Positions 1 to 5,725 of a stretch of 5,725 nucleotides of DNA are shown here, one piece after another (the first letter of the stretch is position 1; every line of letters starts with the position of its first letter). The translations under genes and the position numbers were made by a program. Under the pieces are notes generated by a model, which ran no database searches, was not told the origin of the DNA, and saw only the letters and a list, made by a program, of their open reading frames with translations. This stretch comes from Paenibacillus sp. (GTDB taxonomy: Bacteria > Bacillota > Bacilli > Paenibacillales > NBRC-103111), in contig JARBUQ010000337.1 in NCBI GenBank assembly GCA_029239545.1, forward strand, positions 1 through 5,725. The letters are read 5' to 3'.

Positions 1-246
1 TATTTGATTCATGCGGTGGATGTTGAGGGCAAGCGAACAGGCATTCAAGAACGGCTTGTGGAGCATTTGGCGGATTGTGTTACGATCCCGACAACCTATG
101 CAGGCGGTGCGCGTTCTCTGGAGGATCTGGCGAAATTTCAGACAATTGGGAAAGGGAAGCTGGATATTACAATCGGGAGCGCACTTGATATATTCGGCGG
201 TGCTTTAGCGTATCGCGAGGTTGTTGATTTTTGCCGGAAGCCTTGA
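1..246 (+). CDS. hisA: HisA, eukaryotic (HIS6)-like type, C-terminal part only
   Basis: This is the last 81 codons of a gene whose start lies before the window; the frame is open from base 1 to the TGA at 244-246. HisA is a cytosolic TIM-barrel isomerase that converts the ProFAR aminoaldose to the PRFAR aminoketose in histidine synthesis. Visible motifs are LIHAVDVEGK, then TYAGGARSLEDL (a phosphate-binding glycine pair), then GKGKLDITIGSALDIFGG near the end. The last motif, with its GSALDIFGG loop, is typical of the fungal/plant HIS6-type subfamily rather than of the usual bacterial HisA, which ends in a GRALYEG-like loop. No other his gene follows; the next gene on the same strand is an unrelated regulator 195 bp away. 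The assignment rests on recalled family motifs and only about a third of the protein is visible. Confidence 0.85.
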   Translation, partial: YLIHAVDVEGKRTGIQERLVEHLADCVTIPTTYAGGARSLEDLAKFQTIGKGKLDITIGSALDIFGGALAYREVVDFCRKP

Positions 247-259
247 TTGTAGGAAGTGT

Positions 260-308
260 GTGGGGCTTGAGAGAGCGAATGGCGGACACCTGACCACTTA
301 CGCCCCAC
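260..308. repeat. Inverted repeat with long loop downstream of hisA
   Basis: GTGGGGC at 260-266 is perfectly complementary to GCCCCAC at 302-308, with 35 bases between. It lies 14 bases after the hisA stop. No T-tract follows (the sequence continues as TGCTTGGACAGC), so it does not look like a standard intrinsic terminator. It could be an mRNA 3'-end structure or chance. The rest of the 247-441 spacer has no credible coding region; its 3' part is A+T-rich and carries the regulator promoter. Confidence 0.3.
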
Positions 309-382
309 TGCTTGGACAGCAAAAGCAAAAAGGAGCCGCAAGTCGTATTTCCTATTGTCATTTAATAGTCGTTAGGTTAAAA

Positions 383-411
383 TTATTTATGAGAACTGAG
401 TTTTATAATAT
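383..411 (+). promoter_or_regulatory. Probable sigma-A promoter of the IclR-type regulator gene
   Basis: A consensus -10 hexamer TATAAT is present at 404-409, with no good -35 at ideal spacing. An alternative reading is TTATTT (383-388), a 17-base spacer and TAATAT (406-411). This second reading is in register with the operon promoter at 1252-1280 when the two regions are aligned (constant offset of 869 bases). The predicted start of transcription is about 412-418, leaving a leader of roughly 25 bases before the ATG at 442. The -35 is weak, so an activator or low basal expression is possible. Confidence 0.5.
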
Positions 412-416
412 AAAAC
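392..416. promoter_or_regulatory. Candidate operator at the regulator's own promoter
   Basis: Half-site AGAAC (392-396) faces GTTTT (400-404) across three bases. GTTTT is also the left arm of a perfect 8+1+8 palindrome, GTTTTATAATATAAAAC (400-416), whose right arm ends in AAAAC (412-416). The result is three ARAAC-like half-sites in forward, reverse, forward order, with dyad centres at 398 and 408. The block overlaps the -10 region and matches 1261-1285 at 21 of 25 positions. The inference is autoregulation by the IclR-family protein encoded just downstream. Confidence 0.5.
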
Positions 417-423
417 GTTTGTT

Positions 424-430
424 AGAAAGG
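424..430 (+). promoter_or_regulatory. Ribosome binding site that decides the regulator start
   Basis: AGAAAGG lies 11 bases before ATG 442 but only 2 bases before the upstream in-frame TTG at 433. The spacing makes ATG 442 the likely start. The protein would then begin MPIIQALDRALKI, the usual beginning of an IclR-family helix-turn-helix domain. Confidence 0.55.
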
Positions 431-441
431 CTTTGAACAGT

Positions 442-1200
442 ATGCCTATTATTCAAGCTTTGGATCGGGCGCTTAAGATCGTAGATTTGTTCACGGAGGC
501 GACACCTCTGCTGAAGATTACAGAAATCAGCGAACGTATGGGACTTCACAAAAGTACGGTTCACTCGCTTCTCAAAACTCTGCAGCTGCATGGATACATT
601 GACCAGGATGCAGATAGCGGGAAATACCGCCTGGGCCTTACTTATTTAGTCAAGAGCGGTCTGCTGCTAGGTTCAATGGATATCAGGACGGCGGCTTTGC
701 CTTATCTGAAGAAGGTTTCCTCGCAGACGGGTCAGACCGTGCACTTGGTCATCCTTGATGGGCGGGAGGGCGTCTACATTGAGAAGGTGGAGGGGGAGCT
801 GGCGGCCATTCGATATTCCAGAATCGGTCGAAGAGTTCCATTGCACAGCAGTGCAGTAGGCAAGGTTTTGATTGCATTTCGGGAGCAGGAAGCACTTGTG
901 AAGCTTTTGTCAGGATACGATTTCACGGCGCAAACCAAATATACCATTACCGATTATGCCTTATTCTTGAATGAGCTCGCTAAGGTGAGGAGCCGAGGAT
1001 ACGCAGTCGATGATCAAGAAAATGAATTAGGCGTTCGCTGTGCGGCAGTCCCTGTTCGGGGGTATGGCGGAGGTGTAGCTGCGGCGATCAGTATTTCCAC
1101 CATGGTGGTAAGTGTAAGTGAAGAGGAGTTGGAAGGTTATGTGAGGATCATTCAGAGTGCTGCTGATGAGATATCCTCTGATCTAGGCTTTCGCTCATAA
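442..1200 (+). CDS. IclR-family transcriptional regulator, probable controller of the pentonate operon
   Basis: This 252-residue protein has the full two-domain IclR layout at normal family length. Residues about 3-65 form the N-terminal winged helix-turn-helix, with TEISERMGLHKSTVHSLLKT (27-46) carrying the recognition helix and a wing ending DSGKYRLG. The effector-binding domain follows from about residue 80, with the family hallmarks RRVPLHSSAVGKVLIAF and GYAVDDQENELGVRCAAVPV (conserved Cys200). ATG 442 is preferred to TTG 433 because of ribosome binding site spacing. IclR proteins are cytosolic dimers or tetramers that repress or activate sugar-acid and aromatic catabolism genes in response to a small ligand. 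The gene lies 101 bp upstream of, and co-directional with, the Weimberg operon. E. coli has an IclR-family regulator (YagI/XynR) beside its xylonate dehydratase gene yagF, which supports a xylonate-linked role here. The ligand, perhaps D-xylonate or 2-keto-3-deoxypentonate, is inferred. Confidence 0.9.
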   Translation: MPIIQALDRALKIVDLFTEATPLLKITEISERMGLHKSTVHSLLKTLQLHGYIDQDADSGKYRLGLTYLVKSGLLLGSMDIRTAALPYLKKVSSQTGQTVHLVILDGREGVYIEKVEGELAAIRYSRIGRRVPLHSSAVGKVLIAFREQEALVKLLSGYDFTAQTKYTITDYALFLNELAKVRSRGYAVDDQENELGVRCAAVPVRGYGGGVAAAISISTMVVSVSEEELEGYVRIIQSAADEISSDLGFRS

Positions 1201-1223
1201 GTCAACCAGGTTTGGAGCAGTCG

Positions 1224-1248
1224 GAGAACAGGTCTAAACCTTTTTCTC
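1224..1248 (+). terminator. Weak hairpin after the regulator gene, possible terminator or attenuating structure
   Basis: AGGT (1230-1233) pairs with ACCT (1238-1241) around a CTAA loop and is followed by TTTTT (1241-1245). An outer arm GAGAA (1224-1228) pairs with TTCTC (1244-1248). A second possible pairing is AGGTTT (1208-1213) with AAACCT (1236-1241). The stems are short and A+T-rich and the T-run is brief, so termination would be inefficient at best. The structure overlaps the AGAACAG motif at 1225-1231. Confidence 0.25.
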
Positions 1249-1251
1249 TGC

Positions 1252-1280
1252 TTACAATAAAGAACAGTGTTCTATATTAT
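1252..1280 (+). promoter_or_regulatory. Probable sigma-A promoter of the pentonate catabolic operon
   Basis: TTACAA (1252-1257) as -35, a 17-base spacer and TATTAT (1275-1280) as -10; an overlapping alternative -10 is TATATT (1273-1278). Transcription would start near 1285-1287, giving a very short leader because the ribosome binding site begins at 1290. The spacer is occupied by the AGAACAGTGTTCT palindrome, which suggests direct control of polymerase binding by a repressor or activator. Confidence 0.6.
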
Positions 1281-1285
1281 AAAAC
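1256..1285. promoter_or_regulatory. Candidate IclR-family operator in the operon promoter
   Basis: A perfect 6+1+6 palindrome AGAACAGTGTTCT (1261-1273, centre 1267) extends to 23 bp (1256-1278) with a single mismatched pair (1260/1274). The right arm GTTCT (1269-1273) is also the left arm of a second near-perfect dyad, GTTCTATATTATAAAAC (1269-1285, centre 1277, one mismatched pair). The centres are 10 bp apart, about one helical turn. The site lies between the -35 and -10 and over the probable transcription start. The same architecture occurs at 392-416. Confidence 0.6.
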
Positions 1286-1301
1286 AAATGGAGGCGGTTT
1301 C

Positions 1302-2183
1302 ATGAATATCATAAGGTTTCGCCAAGCTTCTGGAGTCATACAACTGGGTGCACAATTGGATAGTGGAGAAACGTATGTTTTGCCGTTCAACAACCTGTTC
1401 GACTTGCTTCGCACTGCAAATGCAGTAAGTCAATCGGCGATAAAGTGGGTTGAGCAGTATGTACAACAAGGCTTGGCAGTTAACTTGACGGGAGAGGCGA
1501 TCGATCTAATTACCCCGGTCGAGGCTCCTGAGGTATGGGCCGCAGGTGTCACCTACTTGAGAAGCCGGGAAGCTAGGAACTATGAAGCAACAGGTGGACG
1601 TCTGGATGCTTCCACTTTCTATGATAAGGTGTATGACGCCGTAAGACCGGAGCTGTTCATGAAGTCTACCGCTGCTCGAACAGTGGGTCCGTACGATTAT
1701 GTTCGACTCCGCAGTGATTCCAACTGGCAAGTGCCGGAACCGGAGCTCGGCTTGGTGCTGGATAGCGATGGATCCATTGTCGGATACACCATTGGCAACG
1801 ATATGAGCTGTCGGGATATCGAGGGGGAGAATCCACTCTATTTGCCGCAAGCCAAAGTTTGGAGCCGTTCATGTTCGATCGGTCCGGCAGTACGTTTAGT
1901 CGAGGCTGTTGCTGATCCTTATGATCTGCAAATCAACTGTCTGATCTTCAGAGGCGGATATCAAATATTTGAAGGTATTGCCAACACGGGGCAGCTTAAG
2001 CGCAAACTGGAGGAGCTTGTACAATTTCTTAAGCGGGATAATGATCTGTTCGAAGGGACTGTACTCCTTACCGGCACTTGCGTTGTTCCACCGAACGATT
2101 TTACACTGGAAGAAGGAGACCGCATTGAGATTTCGATCACCGGCATTGGAACGCTTGTCAATGAAGTCAGAAGTCAAATATAA
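1302..2183 (+). CDS. FAH-fold 2-keto-3-deoxy-D-pentonate dehydratase (KdaD-like)
   Basis: This 293-residue fumarylacetoacetate hydrolase-family protein is predicted to dehydrate 2-keto-3-deoxy-D-arabinonate (the same compound as 2-keto-3-deoxy-D-xylonate) to 2-oxoglutarate semialdehyde. It closely resembles, from memory, the Sulfolobus pentose-pathway enzyme KdaD: APEVWAAGVTY (from residue 75), YDKVYDAVRPELFMKS (from 107), RSDSNWQVPEPELGLVLD, YTIGNDMSCRDIEGENPLYLPQAK and the C-terminal GIGTLVNEV. Likely metal ligands by family alignment are Glu117, Glu146, Glu148 and Asp167; Lys185 in LPQAK is a likely active-site residue. Residues 1-70 form the small N-terminal domain. ATG 1302 is chosen because GGAGG (1290-1294) sits 7 bases upstream; the frame stays open further upstream (to a TTG at 1212), but that extension covers the promoter. 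It is the first gene of the operon, 35 bp before the dehydrogenase. The FAH family is functionally broad, so the assignment leans on the neighbours. An L-pentonate substrate is possible. Confidence 0.85.
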   Translation: MNIIRFRQASGVIQLGAQLDSGETYVLPFNNLFDLLRTANAVSQSAIKWVEQYVQQGLAVNLTGEAIDLITPVEAPEVWAAGVTYLRSREARNYEATGGRLDASTFYDKVYDAVRPELFMKSTAARTVGPYDYVRLRSDSNWQVPEPELGLVLDSDGSIVGYTIGNDMSCRDIEGENPLYLPQAKVWSRSCSIGPAVRLVEAVADPYDLQINCLIFRGGYQIFEGIANTGQLKRKLEELVQFLKRDNDLFEGTVLLTGTCVVPPNDFTLEEGDRIEISITGIGTLVNEVRSQI

Positions 2184-2218
2184 AAAGCCAAATATGAATT
2201 TTACAGGAGGTTTTAAAC

Positions 2219-3685
2219 ATGAGTGGAAATGATCAAATCAGAACTTATAATAATTATGTGGCAGGAGAATGGATTGTCTCAGCAAGCGGAAATACCAATC
2301 CAAGTCTGAATCCAGCGAATAAACACCACGTCGTAGGTAATGTACAGATGTCCGTAGGCGCAGATGTGGATCAAGCAGTGGCAGCTGCGAAGAAAGCGCA
2401 GGAGTCCTGGAAGCGGTTGTCTGGTGCAGCAAGAGGCGAGTATTTGTATAAAGCCGCTAATGTGATGGAGAGTCGACTGAATGAGATTGCCGAAACGATG
2501 ACCCGTGAGATGGGCAAGACATTCCCGGAAGCTAAGGGAGAAACGGCCCGCGGAATCGCCATATTGCGTTATTATGCAGGGGAAGGCATGCGTAAGGTCG
2601 GAGATGTCATCCCTTCAACTGACAGTGAAGCACTTATGTTTACGACTCGGGCACCTCTGGGTGTCGTTGCAGTAATCGCTCCTTGGAATTTCCCGGTTGC
2701 TATCCCAATCTGGAAGATGGCGCCGGCGCTTGTATATGGGAACAGTGTAGTGCTGAAGCCAGCTTTTGAGACGTCGGTGACAGCAGTCAAAGTAGTGGAA
2801 TGTCTCGCTGAGGCTGGCTTCCCTGCTGGTGTCATTAATCTTGTAACCGGAAGCGGGTCGGTTATCGGGCAGGCGCTTGCAGAGCATCCGGATGTTAAGG
2901 GAATTACTTTTACAGGCTCCAATGAGGTTGGGAAAAGAGTAGGTCAAACCGCTCTTGCCCGTGGAATCAAGTATCAGCTTGAGATGGGCGGCAAAAATCC
3001 TATCCTGATCGCCGACGATGCGGATCTGGATTTGGCGGTTGAGGCTACAATAAGCGGAGGAATTCGCTCCACAGGACAAAAATGTACAGCTACGAGCAGA
3101 GTAATCGTCATGAGACAGGTGTATGAGCCGTTTAAGGAGAAGCTGCTGGCCAAGATAAGTCAGTTGACAGTCGCAGACGGGATGGAATCGGGAGCTTGGC
3201 TCGGGCCGTGTGCCAGCGAGAAGCAAATGAATACGGTGCTTGAGTATGTCCGTGTGGGTATCGAAGAAGGTGCCCAGCTATTATGCGGAGGAACGAGGTT
3301 AGAGGAAGGGAATTTGGCGAACGGTTATTTTGTAGCTCCCGCCGTCTTCGATGGAGTGACATCAAGGATGAGGATTGCGCAGGAGGAGATCTTCGGTCCT
3401 GTTCTTACGCTTATTCCAGCAGAAAGTCTGGAAGAAGCCGTACAGCTTGCCAATGATGTGGATTATGGGCTGAGCGCTTCTATATATACGACTAATATCG
3501 GACGGATGCTTACGTTTATTCGTGAAATGGATGCAGGTCTGATCAGAATTAATGCGGAGACGGCCGGGGTTGAGCTGCAGGCTCCATTCGGAGGGGTTAA
3601 ACAGTCCAGCTCCCATTCGCGAGAGCAAGGTCAAGCAGCTATTGAATTTTTCACTGATGTGAAGACCATATTCGTGAAGGGTTAA
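2219..3685 (+). CDS. gucD: Alpha-ketoglutarate semialdehyde dehydrogenase (ALDH superfamily)
   Basis: This 488-residue cytosolic aldehyde dehydrogenase is predicted to oxidise 2-oxoglutarate semialdehyde (2,5-dioxopentanoate) to 2-oxoglutarate with NAD(P)+, the final step of the operon's pathway. All core ALDH elements are intact: Asn157 in APWNFP, GNSVVLKPA for cofactor binding, FTGSNEVGK, general base Glu255 in LEMGGKNP, nucleophile Cys289 in GQKCTATSR, Glu390 in EEIFGPVL, and PFGGVKQS near the end. The EMGGK variant and overall length resemble B. subtilis YcbD/GucD, which serves sugar-diacid catabolism; the symbol is by that similarity. The start is ATG 2219, with AGGAGG (2205-2210) 8 bases upstream. 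It lies 35 bp after the FAH-fold gene and 19 bp before the dehydratase, indicating one transcript. Cofactor preference cannot be read safely from the sequence. Other semialdehydes (succinate or glutarate) are possible substrates, but the operon favours the C5 keto-aldehyde. Confidence 0.9.
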   Translation: MSGNDQIRTYNNYVAGEWIVSASGNTNPSLNPANKHHVVGNVQMSVGADVDQAVAAAKKAQESWKRLSGAARGEYLYKAANVMESRLNEIAETMTREMGKTFPEAKGETARGIAILRYYAGEGMRKVGDVIPSTDSEALMFTTRAPLGVVAVIAPWNFPVAIPIWKMAPALVYGNSVVLKPAFETSVTAVKVVECLAEAGFPAGVINLVTGSGSVIGQALAEHPDVKGITFTGSNEVGKRVGQTALARGIKYQLEMGGKNPILIADDADLDLAVEATISGGIRSTGQKCTATSRVIVMRQVYEPFKEKLLAKISQLTVADGMESGAWLGPCASEKQMNTVLEYVRVGIEEGAQLLCGGTRLEEGNLANGYFVAPAVFDGVTSRMRIAQEEIFGPVLTLIPAESLEEAVQLANDVDYGLSASIYTTNIGRMLTFIREMDAGLIRINAETAGVELQAPFGGVKQSSSHSREQGQAAIEFFTDVKTIFVKG

Positions 3686-3704
3686 ACATTGAGGAGGCAG
3701 GTCG

Positions 3705-5681
3705 ATGAGTTCTTCACATCTTGACAACCTATTAGGGGAAGATGACGATAGCTTGTATGATATTCGTACAAATGCACCCGGGCCACAAGGGAAGCTGCCG
3801 CTAACACCCGAGATGCTGGCCGATAATCCGAGCGGGGATTTATTCGGAATGTCCCAGAATGTCGGCATGGGCTGGAAGCCAACGCGACTGATGGGCAAGC
3901 AAATTCTCATCTTGAGTACGCAAGGGGGAATTCGCAGCGACACCGGGGAGCCTATTGCGCTTGGCTACCATACCGGACATTGGGAGATTGGACTGCTTAC
4001 CAAGGCGGCAGCAGAGGAAATCACTTTACAAGGCGGAATTCCTTTTGCAGCAGCCGTGAGTGATCCGTGCGACGGACGAACGCAAGGAACGACAGGCATG
4101 TTCGATTCTTTGCCCTACCGCAATGATGCGGCAATCGTCCTGCGTCGTCTCATTCGTTCTCTGCCTACTCGCAAGGGAGTAATTGGGGTCGCTACTTGTG
4201 ACAAGGGATTGCCATCCATGATGCTCGCGTTGGCATCCATGCACAAATTGCCGGCTGTTCTTGTCCCAGGCGGAGTAACCCTCCCCCCGGAAACGGGAGA
4301 GGATGCCGGCAAGGTGCAGACTATCGGAGCGCGATATGCGGCAGGTGAGCTCAGCCTGGAGGATGCTGCGGATCTCGGCTGCAGGGCTTGCGCTTCCCCG
4401 GGCGGAGGCTGCCAATTCCTCGGTACGGCTGCGACCGCTCAAGTGGTGGCTGAAGCACTTGGTCTGACCGTGCCGCATGCCGCCCTTGCGCCGTCGGGCC
4501 AGCATGTATGGCTGGAATTAGCCCGGCAGTCCGCGCGGGCGGTGATCGCCATGGAGGAGCGTGGACTAACCATACGCGATATCGTGACAGAGAAGGCCAT
4601 CGCTAATGCCATGGCCGTACACGCCGCGTTCGGAGGCTCGACGAATCTGCTGCTGCATATTCCTGCCATCGCTCATGCAGCAGGACTGCCTATCCCTACC
4701 GTGGAAGATTGGAGCCGGGTCAACCGTAAGGTACCCCGCTTAGTAAGCGTGCTTCCTAATGGGCCTGTGCATCATCCTACGGTTAGAGTGTTTCTCGCGG
4801 GCGGCGTCCCGGAGGTTATGCTTCACCTGCGAAGGTTAGGCGTAATTGATGACACGGCTATGACTGTTAGCGGCCAATCCTGGGGAGAAGTATTGGATTG
4901 GTGGGAGCAGTCGCCTAGACGCAAGCGTATGAGAGAACGGCTCATGGCTGTAGATGGAATTGACCCGGATACGGTCATAATGAGCCCGGAGCGGGCAGCA
5001 CTGCGTGGGCTGACCTCTACCGTCACATTTCCTACCGGAAATCTTGCTCCTGAAGGCTCGGTAATCAAATCGACTTCAATTGATCCTTCCGTAGTGAATG
5101 AAGAAGGAATATACCGTCACACAGGTCCGGTCAAGGTGTTCACGACCGAGAAATCAGCTATCGCGGCCATTAAAACCGGTAGTATTCAATCCGGTGATAT
5201 TATGGCTCTTATCGGACGCGGGCCTTCCGGCACGGGGATGGAGGAGACATACCAACTGACATCGGCTTTGAAGCATCTGTCTTATGGTAAATATGTGTCT
5301 TTGATTACAGATGCAAGGTTCTCAGGTGTCTCTACCGGTGCCTGTATTGGTCATATTGGTCCCGAAGCGCTCGCAGGTGGACCGATTGGCAAATTAAGAG
5401 ACGGGGATTGGGTACGCATTGTTATTGATTGCAGGCAGCTCAGTGGAACTGTCGATTACGTTGGTGACGCGGACCGCCAGCTATCTTCTGAAGAAGGCGC
5501 TGCTGTTCTGGATATGCGTTCGCCTCATCCCGCCCTTGCTCCCGATCCCGACTTGCCGGATGACACTCGTTTATGGGCTGCTCTGCAAGCGGTCAGCGGA
5601 GGAACGTGGCGCGGCAGCATTTATGATGTGGATCGAATTATTAAAGTGCTTGAGGCTGGCAAGCATGTGTTGAACGAGTAA
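3705..5681 (+). CDS. yjhG: D-xylonate dehydratase, YjhG/YagF family (IlvD/Edd superfamily)
   Basis: This 658-residue iron-sulphur dehydratase is predicted to convert D-xylonate to 2-keto-3-deoxy-D-xylonate, the entry step of the pathway. It resembles E. coli YjhG and YagF along its full length, including LPLTPEML, PSGDLFGM, SDPCDGRTQGTTGMFDS, GVATCDKGLPSMM, VLVPGGVTLPP, CRACASPGGGCQFLGTA, AFGGSTNLLLHIPAIAH, PRLVSVLPNGPV, GPSGTGMEETYQ, DARFSGVSTGACIGH and a C-terminal PDLPDDTRLWAALQAVSGGTW. Superfamily cluster and metal residues correspond to Cys122, Asp123, Cys165, Asp166, Lys167 (the usual carbamylated lysine) and Cys236; Ser540 in DARFSG is the likely catalytic base. Extra cysteines at 226 and 229 belong to the subfamily's GC-x-ACAS loop. 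The start is ATG 3705, with GAGGAGG (3691-3697) 7 bases upstream and 19 bp after the dehydrogenase stop. Length fits YjhG/YagF rather than the shorter Caulobacter XylD type. Related aldonates such as D-arabinonate may also be accepted. The symbol is by homology only. Confidence 0.92.
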   Translation: MSSSHLDNLLGEDDDSLYDIRTNAPGPQGKLPLTPEMLADNPSGDLFGMSQNVGMGWKPTRLMGKQILILSTQGGIRSDTGEPIALGYHTGHWEIGLLTKAAAEEITLQGGIPFAAAVSDPCDGRTQGTTGMFDSLPYRNDAAIVLRRLIRSLPTRKGVIGVATCDKGLPSMMLALASMHKLPAVLVPGGVTLPPETGEDAGKVQTIGARYAAGELSLEDAADLGCRACASPGGGCQFLGTAATAQVVAEALGLTVPHAALAPSGQHVWLELARQSARAVIAMEERGLTIRDIVTEKAIANAMAVHAAFGGSTNLLLHIPAIAHAAGLPIPTVEDWSRVNRKVPRLVSVLPNGPVHHPTVRVFLAGGVPEVMLHLRRLGVIDDTAMTVSGQSWGEVLDWWEQSPRRKRMRERLMAVDGIDPDTVIMSPERAALRGLTSTVTFPTGNLAPEGSVIKSTSIDPSVVNEEGIYRHTGPVKVFTTEKSAIAAIKTGSIQSGDIMALIGRGPSGTGMEETYQLTSALKHLSYGKYVSLITDARFSGVSTGACIGHIGPEALAGGPIGKLRDGDWVRIVIDCRQLSGTVDYVGDADRQLSSEEGAAVLDMRSPHPALAPDPDLPDDTRLWAALQAVSGGTWRGSIYDVDRIIKVLEAGKHVLNE

Positions 5682-5725
5682 CATGTTTCTAAGATTGCGT
5701 TAAAATTAGCGATAAGCCTGACTGG

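Noticed and set aside
326..334. AAAAAGGAG, a Shine-Dalgarno-like run in the hisA-regulator spacer
   Set aside because: No ATG, GTG or TTG follows at a usable distance, and the open frame here encodes nothing recognisable.
410..423. Possible CcpA catabolite-response (cre) site around AAACGTTT
   Set aside because: Only the central CG and some A/T positions fit; the outer TG and CA of the cre consensus are absent. The block is better explained as part of the shared operator region.
433..441. TTG at 433 as the start of the IclR-family protein
   Set aside because: It leaves only 2 bases after AGAAAGG, too short for normal initiation. ATG 442 has workable spacing and gives the usual IclR N-terminus.
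1212..1301. Upstream extension of the FAH-fold gene from TTG 1212
   Set aside because: The extension covers the promoter, operator and ribosome binding site and has no family similarity. ATG 1302 has GGAGG at ideal spacing.
2239..2256. AGAACTTATAATAATTAT early in the dehydrogenase gene as a further operator
   Set aside because: Only one AGAAC half-site is present, with no matching reverse arm at the right spacing. It lies inside coding sequence and is best explained by codons.
3362..3943. Long open frame on the minus strand across the dehydrogenase-dehydratase junction
   Set aside because: It is antisense to two well-supported genes, has no recognisable motifs, and shows low-quality composition typical of a shadow frame.
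5694..5711. Small dyad CGTTAAAATTAGCG after the last gene, as a terminator
   Set aside because: The stem is short, A+T-rich, includes a G-T pair and has no following T-run.

Overview
The window reads as a chromosomal segment of a Gram-positive Firmicute, most likely Paenibacillus or a close relative. This is an inference from the strong GGAGG-type ribosome binding sites, the sigma-A-like promoters, the intermediate base composition and the character of the proteins. All five genes lie on the + strand. No RNA gene, mobile element, CRISPR array or phage feature was seen.

Layout: (1) 1-246 is the 3' end of a hisA gene of the eukaryotic/HIS6-like type, unrelated in function to the rest. (2) 247-441 is a non-coding spacer holding an inverted repeat and the promoter of the next gene. 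(3) 442-1200 encodes an IclR-family regulator. (4) 1201-1301 is a regulatory spacer with a sigma-A-like promoter and a strong palindrome. (5) 1302-5681 is a tight three-gene operon: an FAH-fold 2-keto-3-deoxypentonate dehydratase (resembling archaeal KdaD), an alpha-ketoglutarate semialdehyde dehydrogenase, and a YjhG/YagF-family D-xylonate dehydratase. The last 44 bases (5682-5725) show no gene and no convincing terminator, so the operon may continue.

Together the three enzymes make up the lower, non-phosphorylative (Weimberg) route: D-xylonate (or D-arabinonate) to 2-keto-3-deoxy-D-pentonate to 2-oxoglutarate semialdehyde to 2-oxoglutarate, which enters the TCA cycle. Gene order is step 2, step 3, step 1. 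The sugar dehydrogenase, the lactonase and any transporter are not in this window. The dehydratase resembles the E. coli enzymes that feed the aldolase (Dahms) branch, yet here it sits with the Weimberg enzymes.

The most notable non-coding signal is a block shared by the regulator promoter (392-416) and the operon promoter (1261-1285): 21 of 25 bases are identical without gaps. Each copy holds three ARAAC-like half-sites in forward, reverse, forward order. These form two overlapping dyads with centres exactly 10 bp apart, overlapping the -10 region. This is a candidate IclR-family operator controlling both the operon and the regulator itself.
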